This document shows, one piece after another, positions 20,183 to 28,904 of a stretch of 40,018 nt of DNA. Both the position numbers and the translations under genes were made by a program. The notes below the pieces were generated by a model that worked only from the letters and a program-made list of their open reading frames with translations, ran no database searches and had not been told where the DNA came from. This DNA is from Ascoidea tarda (nom. inval.). Its lineage: Eukaryota > Ascomycota > Saccharomycetes > Ascoideales > Ascoideaceae. Location: positions 1-40,018 of the forward strand of contig JAKTTS010000084.1 in assembly GCA_030560485.1 (NCBI GenBank), in the 5' to 3' direction. Each line of letters starts with the position of its first letter. Position 1 is the first letter of the stretch.

Positions 20183-20534
20183 TTTTGAGCATTTTGTCGG
20201 TGTTATTGAATTTGCCAACACTTTTTGTTTCATTTTATTTTCTTTCAGTTCAGTTCAGTTCAGTTCGGTTTATCTTGATTTGATGTTTGTTGTGGTTTAT
20301 TTTAAGTTAGAATTCTGTATTTATATATAACTGTTAATTATGATTTTATTCTCCAGCTAAAGATAACTTTGTTTCTCAACGATCTAGATCAATCCCAATC
20401 TAAAACCCAAAAGATTCTGGTTGTTAACATGAGAAGGTGCGATTATGTTAGGGCGATTGGGAGTTTGGCAGCTCAATGTTTTTGGCCGGTTTGCTTCTTT
20501 TTTTATATCAGCTCACGTCATCAGAACGCAAAAC

Positions 20535-20552
20535 ATACGCAGTTCTGCGTAT
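20535..20552. promoter_or_regulatory. 18-base palindrome
   Basis: ATACGCAG and CTGCGTAT form perfect 8-base arms around TT. It sits in the GC island 50 bases from the CCAATCAC/GCACGCGT element and resembles a homodimer binding site. Confidence 0.45.
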
Positions 20553-20603
20553 TTTCATGCACATCAAGCTTTTCAGTCTAGCTCGCCAAACAGCGCCGGC
20601 CAG

Positions 20604-20620
20604 CCAATCACAGCACGCGT
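20604..20620 (+). promoter_or_regulatory. Composite CCAAT plus ACGCGT element
   Basis: CCAATCAC is followed after one base by GCACGCGT. CCAATNA is the HAP-complex core and ACGCGT the MCB core. The same two blocks recur in the same order at 34191-34210. Confidence 0.45.
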
Positions 20621-21554
20621 GTGGATTAGAGCGGTTTTTCTTTTTTACTCTAATCAGACTTTATGCATGTTTGCTGCATCTAAATAAAATACCATAAATT
20701 TGGAATTTTCTTGTTTTTTCATAATGAATTTTTGACACTGCAATTTATTATCTTTCTGAAAGATGATTATATGGGATTTTCAGTTTTATTGTAAATAACT
20801 GCCATTTAGCATGGTGGCTAATAGAAATTACTACTGATTTACAAATGAGGTCAATTAGATTGCTGTTAACATCATCTCGGGAGTATTAGTGCTGGAGATC
20901 GCTGCGTTTTGAAAGTCCAGATTTTAGTTCTATTGTGATACACATTTTCATGTCGTCAATATTTGTCTTTGAGGTCTGGATGAGTTGTTTGAATTTTTTT
21001 TCTGCTTTTTGTTGTTAGACAAGTGTAAGTTGTTGCAGATCAGCAAAAACAGTTACAAATGAAAACTGATTAAGATAAAAACGAATGTTTATTTATGACA
21101 GTGATGGATTGTTGTTTGAAAAAAATGTAATTTATAATAAATCTAAGAACTTTTTGGAAAAGAAAAATCCTTGATTTGCTTTCTTTTATAGTACGAATGC
21201 TCAAGCTATAGATTTATAAATGGAAGAATAAAACAATAATTAAATAAAAAAACTATTTTAGTTGAAAACACAAAAAAAAAAGTATATGACAAAACAAACC
21301 AAGAATACTAAATGTAACAGAATGAGAGAAAAATTAATAATCAACAATATGAAATGAATTTTTAAAATGATTAATAATAGATGAAAGAAAACCAAAAATA
21401 AAAATAAAATATCTTTATGCTATGACACTTTGACACTTTGATAACCACAATCAGCCCTTTTTTGAGCGTAATCTTTAATGTAGAAATAGAAAATAAACTA
21501 AAAAATTAATAATGAGAAAATGAGAAAGAAATGATAAAAAAAAATGATAATTAG

Positions 21555-21608
21555 AATTGGAATTGGAATTGGAATTGGAATTGGAATTGGAATTGGAATT
21601 GGAATTGG
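21555..21608. repeat. (AATTGG)9 hexanucleotide repeat
   Basis: Nine perfect AATTGG units lie 50 bases beyond the stop codon of the small minus-strand gene. The long GIGIG-type translation across them is an artefact of the repeat. Confidence 0.95.
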
Positions 21609-21658
21609 AGTAATAATCAATTTAATCAAGCTAATTAAGTTTAATCAGCTTGACCAAA

Positions 21659-22030
21659 TTATACAACCTGAAACACACCCTCTCTTGACCCAATTAAATC
21701 ACCATCTTTATAACAATGTAACTTGACAAGATATCTCCCCTTTTTATAAACAATAGCAGAACTCAATTTGGCTTTGAATTGTAATGAGTTGCTAGTTGGA
21801 TTTGTATAGCATTCAAGGTAATTTGTAACCAATTCTCTTCTTTGAGTTCCGTTTGAAAAATAAACATATTCTAGTTCAGCATAAGCAAACACGTTTGAAT
21901 AAGCACTTGAAGTAGCTGCTATTACTTCGATATAAGGCAATCTTTGAAATGAAATCATTTGAGAAAACTCTGTGAGATAGTAGTCATAAGTAATAACTTG
22001 GGAAATATTCATCAAACTTTTTTCAAACAT
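21659..22030 (-). CDS. Small protein of unknown function (123 residues)
   Basis: The ORF has an ATG start at 22030 and a balanced, non-repetitive composition, unlike nearby chance ORFs. TATAAATATA (22228-22237 region, minus strand) is about 200 bases upstream. The chain alternates short hydrophobic and polar stretches (SNVFAYAELEYVYFSNGTQ, LQFKAKLSSAIVYKKGRYLV, LHCYKDGDLIGSREGVFQVV), suggesting a small beta-rich fold. There is no signal peptide or membrane segment. I do not recognise it. It is the only supported gene in over 5 kb. Confidence 0.5.
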   Translation of the reverse strand: MFEKSLMNISQVITYDYYLTEFSQMISFQRLPYIEVIAATSSAYSNVFAYAELEYVYFSNGTQRRELVTNYLECYTNPTSNSLQFKAKLSSAIVYKKGRYLVKLHCYKDGDLIGSREGVFQVV

Positions 22031-25000
22031 AGGAAAAATGATTTGTCTTTATCGATAATAATTTGAAGAAAAAAATTAATGAAAATAAGCTAAAATTCTG
22101 AAAAGAAAAAGGATTGATTAGACTTGAATTAAATTGAAAATGGATAAAAGTATGGTATTTGAAGAATTGAAATGATTATGGAAAACAGTTGTATCTGATT
22201 TGAAATTGGACTTGCAAATTGGTAAATATATTTATAATCCCCATAACATTTTTCTTAAAAGCAACAACAAATAATCGGAAAACTATTGTATATATATGAT
22301 TTAAAAAATCACAATATAGCACTTGCAATACAATCAAATCATATATTTTAAACATTAGTTTTGTATATTGTCTTTCAGATTTCTTGTTCTATATTAAATA
22401 TACCATAATCTAACTGCCCAACACATTGAGGTTAGGCACTATTATGCATAAAAATCCACTAATACGGGTATGTAGTTTGTTATTATTATTGTAGTTTTTA
22501 GAAAAAAACAACCAAAAACTGTGTTTTTCAAGACAAATTAATGTAAAATTGGATTTATTTTTGATTTTCTAATTTCTGATATTATTGTTATTATTATTAT
22601 TATTACTATCATTTTGGTTGTCCAATGACATGTATTTGCAGCATATATCTGGAAAAATAATAGTTGTAGATTAGGGCTTAATGGTTCTTAGATAAAGAGT
22701 TTAAACATGTCTTACATTATTGCCTAACTAAGGGAAACGAATTTCTACATCAATTTTTTGATTCAACATAATAAAAAGCAGTATATTTATATTTTATTGT
22801 CTGTTTCTTGCTGAAATATGAAATTGTGATAATCAGTGGGGCAACTATTTATTGTCAACTGGATTGTTACAAGGCCGTTGTTAGCAGCAATTCAACAAAG
22901 TTTATATGCTAACCCATTAATTTGGCAAACTGGTAACGAAAAACCGCTTTAAAAGCAAAAGTACGGTTGAATGAAGGAAAAATCGTATGAATAATCATTA
23001 AGTTTTTTTTTGCAATGAAACAGTTGGTTTTGTTGGAAATAGTAGTTTGTGATATTAATAATCAAAACTATTCTTTTGGATCCACCATAGTCCAGTTTTA
23101 TTTGATGTTTTTCTTTGTAGGTGGATGGAAAACTGGTCGTGTTCCGCTTTGGTGAGCAGATATATAGCTCTGACTTTCCCATCAACAACTCAATATATAA
23201 TCTAGTGGAGATTGTACGCTACATTGTAAAGTGGTCAACGACTTGGCTAGCCGTGACATTAACCAATCGAAATAGTCAGCTGAAGTGAGTACAGCTCATA
23301 AGGGTTTTTAATGCCCCTTCTATAATTAACTAGGATGATAGATACTACACTCTACATATATAATATCTCTTATTTCAGAGAATGGTGCTAGTGGTTTATG
23401 TTGAGACTGATGGAACAATCGATTAACTTAATATGAGACTGGTAAATTGCTACTTGTATTTGGTACAGTAAACTTATTGTTATGCTATGTGTGAAAACCT
23501 AATCATTTTTGGTTGTATGGAAAGCGATTTCTGAAATCTTTTAGTAAAAACTAGGTTGTCTCAAATTACAAAAATATAGGTTGGAAAAAGTGATGATGTA
23601 TAAAGTTTTCAGTAAACAAATGATGCAACTTGAAAGTATGAAAGTACGAGAATTTTGGTTTTGTAACCCAAATCTGCGGAAAGAGAAACATGTGAACAGT
23701 GAGTGTAATAGTGAATTGAACCATTCAATAAACGTAATTGATCATCTTTTTTCAGTTAGATGAACACACCAAAGTCGCATAGATCATTTGAATTCTTTGA
23801 ATGTGCTGCTTTTCCCAATCATTCTGGGGAGTTTTAATAAATCGTTTGTTTTCAATCAAAGAAACATCAAGAGGATAGAGCAACAAAACAACAAAATTAT
23901 GAAATTCCAAAAAAAAGTTTAAAATTTGCAAAGTTGAATCAAAGTTAGACAATAGATTATTCAGACTAATCAACAATCAACAAAGTGTGATACAACAAGC
24001 TGATAATTAATTAATATTAATTAAGCGTGGTTTATAATTTACAATTTCAGCTTGAACAATAGGAAGCTCCAGCCAAATCTAAAATTAGAAGCCAGAGTTG
24101 AGCTATTGTGCTTGAACTGACTTAACTGTCGCTTTCTCTTCATTCTATGAGACTCCTATTGTCCCAGCCCAGCTTATGGGATGGCTCCTTTAACATAGTA
24201 CGATAAATAACGATAAATAGAAACAACTTAATATCGCTTGAATCTTCTAGAAGACTGTTCAACCGGGTTAGAGTTATAAGCTGAAACAAATCAAAGCTGA
24301 TTATTTTCTACTTCTTTTGTAATCTATTTTAATCAGATTCTGCTAGAGAAAAGTAAACAAATACCACAAATGCTATATAAGTAATTATAGTTCGATTTAT
24401 ATTTAAATAAAAAAACTGCGTACATGCTTCGATATGATAAAGGGTTGAACCTAGTGCTTTAGCTCAGTTTATATTTATCCTTAGTTTCTCACCAAGTATT
24501 AATCACTTATTTATCAAGCACAGAAAGATCAATAGAAACAATATGAAAACAAAAAGGAAACTAAAAATAAAAGTTTTTTCCAAGATGCGAACAATCAACA
24601 ACAACGTCAGCAAGAATCAGATCAATTATTTTGAATTCATTATTCCGAATCCATCACTCTGAATCCACGTTCAATTCACCACTTTCAATTTCACTGAGTT
24701 GTTTTTGACTCATCTTTTTGGATCCATTCAATTGTACCATAGAACTGGATCAAAAATAGCATTTGTCGCCAACAATGTGGGTCTTCAAGAGTTACCCTTC
24801 AGCTACTGATTTCCTGTTCCAAATTGACGAGTGTTTATATTTGAGGATAATATTTGATGTTGATATTCGTCTAATAAGATTCAGAATCTGACTATCAGCA
24901 CTGCTTCCTTTTTGTGTTTAGTTCGTGGAAAACGTTCTTAAACATTGTAAAGGAAATGTATAAACAGAAGTTTCGCAATGTTCGACCAAATTTTACAACT

Positions 25001-25355
25001 TTTCATCTCCTCTGATGTTTTGGTAATGAATTTCAAGGCCAAATGATCACCTTTCCAAGATATTCTATCGCCAAATCCCTTCGACTAACCAATTGCTTAG
25101 CTTTTTTTGCTGGGCTTCAATCATCGATCATGGACCGCAATGGGCTTCTATTTCTGTTTGCTCCAAGCTGATCATTTTGGTGGTTTGCAAATGTTTATAA
25201 ATATCCAGGGTTTCTTCTCTTTCCATATCTTCCTTTCCACTCACTTTTAGAGAAAAGACCAAATCTACGAATTTTACTATTCCTCAAGCAACCCAGAAAA
25301 CTAGAGGCTCACCATCGACAATCCATTTCAAACACATTACCTTTCAAAAATTATA
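22031..25355. other. 3.3-kb AT-rich spacer without a convincing gene
   Basis: Only short, low-quality ORFs occur (for example near 22949-23188, 23581-23763 and 23752-23976), several overlapping on opposite strands. A 9-base inverted repeat, ACAATAGGA / TCCTATTGT, encloses 24056-24162, and a short AGCCC/GGGAT-GGCT hairpin follows at about 24167-24186. GAATCCA units recur near 24645-24670. The final 300 bases are the PIR-gene promoter, with TATAAATA at 25196-25203. No tRNA, snRNA or long terminal repeat could be made out. Confidence 0.5.
25196..25203 (+). promoter_or_regulatory. TATA box of the PIR-like gene
   Basis: TATAAATA lies 153 bases upstream of the ATG, followed by a CT-rich initiator-like stretch. 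Strong TATA boxes are usual for highly regulated cell-wall genes. Confidence 0.55.
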
Positions 25356-26201
25356 ATGTCCCTCTTGAAACTTTCTTTGTTTTTCAGCTTACTTTTCAGC
25401 TCTGTCTTCGGCGCTTATATCCCACCAAGCCCTTGGTCGACTTTGACTCCAACAACAACCTTATCTGATCGTATAACTGACTATTCTTCCACCTTTGGTA
25501 TTGCTGTTTCAAAGATCACAACTGCATTAACAAGTACAGCCGGCCTTCAAAAAAGAGCCGAAGATGAAACCAAAACTCCAATAATCTCTTTCCCAGTTAT
25601 TACAGGCTCCTCTGAAACTGAAGAAAATTCACTTTTAAATCCATTACAACAAAATGACAACGGCAACATTGAATTTCTTGCCAATGAGGACTCTTCATCT
25701 GCTGAATTAGTCAAAAGAGATGATTTTACAACTACCTACTACTTCACTACTCCAACTCAAACCACTTCAACCACCACTTTCCAATTCAAATACACAAATT
25801 CTGCATCTGACACACCTTCAAAAAGTGAATCATCCACTTCCACTTCCACTTCCACTTCCACTTCCACTTCCACTTCCACTAGTAATGTCATCAAATACCA
25901 TGCCTGTGGATCGGAAAGCACCTTATCAATGACTCTATCTGGCTCAGTTTTAACTGACTCTTTAGGCAGAATTGGTGCTGTTGTTGCAAATAGACAATTC
26001 CAATTCGATGGTCCACCACCACAATCCGGTACTATTTATGCTCTTGGTTGGTCTATTAGTAAAGATGGTTATTTAGCTCTTGGCGATAACGATGTCTTTT
26101 ATAAATGCCTTTCCGGAAATTTCTACAATCTTTATGATGAATACATTGGCTCTCAATGTACTCCCATTCATTTAGTTGCAGTTGCTTTACAGCAATGCTG
26201 A
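25356..26201 (+). CDS. PIR-family cell-wall protein lacking a canonical PIR repeat
   Basis: This 281-residue secreted protein has a hydrophobic signal peptide (residues 1-20, ending VFGA). [20 protein letters not shown], then FGIAV, parallels the N-terminus of S. cerevisiae Cis3/Pir4. Kex2-type KR sites lie at 66-67 and 120-121. A Ser-Thr stalk at ~159-176, coded by eight TCCACT units, is a likely O-mannosylation zone. The C-terminal module ([20 protein letters not shown] to [20 protein letters not shown]) has Cys at 184, 251, 268 and 281, exactly the PIR spacing C-X66-C-X16-C-X12-C. The SQIGDGQxQATT repeat, whose Gln forms the alkali-labile ester to beta-1,3-glucan, is absent. It may attach through disulfides or be soluble. 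Function: structural wall mannoprotein. Confidence 0.92.
   Translation: MSLLKLSLFFSLLFSSVFGAYIPPSPWSTLTPTTTLSDRITDYSSTFGIAVSKITTALTSTAGLQKRAEDETKTPIISFPVITGSSETEENSLLNPLQQNDNGNIEFLANEDSSSAELVKRDDFTTTYYFTTPTQTTSTTTFQFKYTNSASDTPSKSESSTSTSTSTSTSTSTSTSNVIKYHACGSESTLSMTLSGSVLTDSLGRIGAVVANRQFQFDGPPPQSGTIYALGWSISKDGYLALGDNDVFYKCLSGNFYNLYDEYIGSQCTPIHLVAVALQQC
25833..25880 (+). repeat. (TCCACT)8 hexanucleotide repeat in the PIR-like gene
   Basis: Eight perfect TCCACT units in frame encode alternating Ser-Thr in the stalk region. Length variation would change the spacer without a frameshift. Confidence 0.95.
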
Positions 26202-26905
26202 ATTTCAAAGGTTCATCACACTATTTAAAAAAAATTAAAAAATTATAGAACAATTCTTTTTTTGTCTTCTCCTTGTTTTCTTACTTCTTTTATTTTATTT
26301 TTCATTTTACTTGAAATTATGGTTGGTTCTTTTTAATTGCTTTTTTTTTTTATTTTTATTTTGTTTCGTGTTTCTTGTTTTTATAAAACATTACTTTTGC
26401 AGGCAAGTGCTCTTTAAAATTACTTATATTTTAGAAAAACAAAGACAAAAACACTGGTTGGCTAAGTGGTTGTTTTTTTGAATTAATGGTTTTTAATGTT
26501 TTTATAGTTTTCTATTCCTATATTTTTACTTTTACTATAATCCTATAATTAAACATTTCTCTTCTAATGTAAACGCTTCAAAACAAATCCCGGATTAAGT
26601 TCAAACACGCGTCTTCTAAAGTTGGAATGCATATATACACATGCATTATTTCCAAATCCAGCCGGGCCCTCACAACCCTTCGGCTAAAAACAATTGCCCA
26701 GTTTTTTCTCGTATGTTTTCACACCACCCCGGAATCCACTCTGATTGGCTGCATGTGACCGACTTCGACAAATGAATAAGGCTGATGATTTCAATTTGTT
26801 GTTGGGTTTTGCGTACGTATTCTTCATTCTCTATTGTTCAATTGTTCGACTTTTTTTTTGGTTCTCTTTTTTTTTTATATTCCTTGTAATTTTTTTTGCA
26901 AGATA
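26202..26905. promoter_or_regulatory. Spacer with the desaturase promoter
   Basis: The left half is T-rich terminator sequence. About 26580-26790 is GC-richer and carries ACGCGT at 26607-26612, the inverted repeat AATGCAT/ATGCATT at 26626-26647, and an inverted CCAAT box (TGATTGGCTG, the complement of CAGCCAATCA) at 26742-26751. The latter two are about 160-280 bases upstream of the chosen ATG. Confidence 0.5.
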
Positions 26906-28696
26906 ATGTCAACAATAAAGTCCAGAATCTTATCAAAATCCGAAATTGAACACAGAATAGCGACTGGAGATGCCATAGTGATATATCAAGACAATGTTCT
27001 TAAATTAAACAAATGGATTGACAAACATCCCGGTGGTGATAAAGCTGTTTACCATTTAATTGGCAGAGATGCAACCGACGAGATGATATCCTATCATTGC
27101 GATGAGACTCAATCCACTTTTCTACGTTGGTCTATAGGAAAAATCGATCATAAATGCAAATGGGAAAATTTCCTACCTCCAATTCAAGGTGGAATCTACA
27201 GAACTTATGAAGAACAGAATCAACAAAATGATTCAGAAACCTCAACTTTAACTGCTTCATGTACCGATTTTTCCACAAGCTCATTATCTACCTCAACCGT
27301 TGTTTCCGATCTGGATGCCGGGATCAATGGAACTAATACCAAATTTGATAATGAATTTGATAATAAATTTGATAATAAAATTTCAAATCTTAGAAACATA
27401 AAAAAGCCAGTTCCAATCGGAACCTCATCTATCAAAATCACGCCCAAGGCTCCTCAATGTGAGATTTTAACAAAAGAAAAGTTTTATTATTTTGAAAAGC
27501 GTGTAATCAGAGATCCAGAAGATGTAATCGATAACTACGATAACGACCTAGCTATACAAGACTTGAATTCAATTCCATCATTAGACTACAAAACCCAGGA
27601 GTTTTTATCGAAAAAATACAATCAATTACATGAAAAGGTTATTGCTCAAGGTTTCTACCAATGCAATTATTGGTGTTATTTCAAGGAATTTTGTAGGATA
27701 TCTTCACTAATGATGTTTTCTGCTTCTTTATTCAAGATCAATCATTTATTTTTTTCTGCTGTACTATTAGGTGCTGCATGGCAGCAAATGACTTTTATTG
27801 CCCACGATGCTGGTCATATATCGATAACACATAATTACCAAATCGATAACCTTATTGGGATGACTGTCGCTGATTGGTTTGGTGGGCTATCCTTAGGTTG
27901 GTGGAAACGTAACCACAATGTCCATCATTTGATTACAAATGATCCTATTCACGATCCAGATATTCAGCACTTACCTTTTTTTGCGGTATCAACAAGACTC
28001 TTTAAAAATGTTTATTCGACTTATTACGATAAGTATCTATATTATGATAAAGCTGCTCAATATTTTATAAAATTTCAAGATTATTTATACTATCCTGTTC
28101 TATGTTTTGGCAGATTCAATCTTTACAGGCTATCTTGGACTCATCTTTTGCTCGGTTTAGGCCCAAGAAAAGGCAAAGCTGCTTGGTTTCGTTACTATGA
28201 ATTGCTAGGTTTATCCTTTTTTTTCTATTGGTTTTTTTATTTGATAGTTTATTCCCGTATTGATGGTTGGGGTGCAAGACTACAATATGTCCTAGTATCT
28301 CATATAACTACAATGGTTGTTCACGTTCAGATCACTTTATCTCATTTTGCAATGTCAACCTCCGATTTAGGTGTTTCTGAATCGTTTGTTTCAAAACAAC
28401 TAAGAACAACGATGGACGTAGACTGTCCTGAATGGTTTGATTACTTTCATGGTGGCTTGCAATACCAAGCTATACACCATCTTTTCCCCAGAGTTCCAAG
28501 ACATAATTTTAGAAAGCTTCAACCTTTGATCATCGATTTTTGCAACGAAGTTGGTCTTAAATATACTATCTATGGTTTTGGAAAAGGTAATAAAGAGGTT
28601 ATTAATAAATTAGGCGAAATCGCTAGACAGGCCAAAATTTTGGCTGATTGTACAAAGAGCATGAAAAAAGAAGCACAAGGTTTTAAGAGACCATGA
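26906..28696 (+). CDS. Delta-8 sphingolipid desaturase (cytochrome b5 fusion)
   Basis: The 596-residue protein starts at the first ATG in frame (MSTIKSR). Residues ~1-85 are a cytochrome b5 domain with HPGG at 41-44 and the second heme His at 64. A Ser/Asn-rich linker (~110-180, with FDN repeats) leads to a membrane desaturase core with the three histidine boxes: HDAGH at 300-304, HNVHH at 337-341 and QAIHH at 521-525, where Gln replaces the first His as in front-end desaturases. Fungal proteins of this layout introduce the delta-8(E) double bond of 4,8-sphingadienine in glucosylceramide, in the ER. S. cerevisiae has none; many other yeasts do. A delta-6-type fatty-acid activity is the alternative, but less likely in a yeast. 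Confidence 0.88.
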   Translation: MSTIKSRILSKSEIEHRIATGDAIVIYQDNVLKLNKWIDKHPGGDKAVYHLIGRDATDEMISYHCDETQSTFLRWSIGKIDHKCKWENFLPPIQGGIYRTYEEQNQQNDSETSTLTASCTDFSTSSLSTSTVVSDLDAGINGTNTKFDNEFDNKFDNKISNLRNIKKPVPIGTSSIKITPKAPQCEILTKEKFYYFEKRVIRDPEDVIDNYDNDLAIQDLNSIPSLDYKTQEFLSKKYNQLHEKVIAQGFYQCNYWCYFKEFCRISSLMMFSASLFKINHLFFSAVLLGAAWQQMTFIAHDAGHISITHNYQIDNLIGMTVADWFGGLSLGWWKRNHNVHHLITNDPIHDPDIQHLPFFAVSTRLFKNVYSTYYDKYLYYDKAAQYFIKFQDYLYYPVLCFGRFNLYRLSWTHLLLGLGPRKGKAAWFRYYELLGLSFFFYWFFYLIVYSRIDGWGARLQYVLVSHITTMVVHVQITLSHFAMSTSDLGVSESFVSKQLRTTMDVDCPEWFDYFHGGLQYQAIHHLFPRVPRHNFRKLQPLIIDFCNEVGLKYTIYGFGKGNKEVINKLGEIARQAKILADCTKSMKKEAQGFKRP

Positions 28697-28904
28697 TTTA
28701 ACATTAACTATTTTCATTAGATAAGGAAACATTAGATAAAAGAATTTTCATCAAAAAAATACATATTTATATATTTATGTTATAGATATTACAATAAAAA
28801 CTTCATTTTCATTAGAAACAGCAAATAAATCAAAAAAAGGTAAAAACAAAAACAAAAAATAACATAACCAAATATTAAAATATAAATCATTAAATGATCA
28901 ACTA
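28697..28904. other. Short convergent 3' spacer
   Basis: This AT-rich 208-base spacer lies between the stops of the desaturase and the zinc-cluster factor. A-rich direct repeats near 28840-28860 are all that was seen. Confidence 0.4.

Larger units (their letters stand above)
20183..21658. other. Gene-free spacer with a promoter-like GC island
   Basis: A GTTCA pentamer repeat lies near 20247-20267. About 20440-20640 is GC-richer and dense in sites: CACGTCAT near 20514, the palindrome ATACGCAGTTCTGCGTAT at 20535-20552, CCAATCAC at 20604-20611, GCACGCGT at 20613-20620 and inverted GATTAGAG/CTCTAATC at 20624-20655. No ORF with a believable protein follows. The stretch 20820-21010 is more mixed in composition and could be a non-coding transcript. 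The rest is A-rich with an AATTGG repeat. Confidence 0.45.

Noticed and set aside
20535-20655. Point centromere
   Set aside because: There is a CACGTCAT-like site and AT-rich DNA nearby, but no element resembling CDEIII (TGT...CCGAA) at the proper distance.
21544-21726. Ile-Gly repeat protein
   Set aside because: It is a reading of the (AATTGG)9 microsatellite beyond the stop of the small minus-strand gene.
23031-23230. Solo long terminal repeat
   Set aside because: A TGTTGGAAATAG start and a later TATATAG box recalled yeast LTRs, but there is no matching end, target-site duplication, primer-binding site or second copy.
23281-23400. Intron-like layout (GTGAGT ... CTAG ... TTTCAG)
   Set aside because: The branch-point match is poor and no open exons flank it.
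23340-23440. C/D-box small nucleolar RNA (GATGATAG ... CTGATG)
   Set aside because: The C box deviates from RUGAUGA and there is no terminal stem bringing it next to a CUGA box.
24440-24500. tRNA-like TTTAGCTCAG
   Set aside because: There is no acceptor stem, no B box (GGTTCGANTCC) and no cloverleaf around it.
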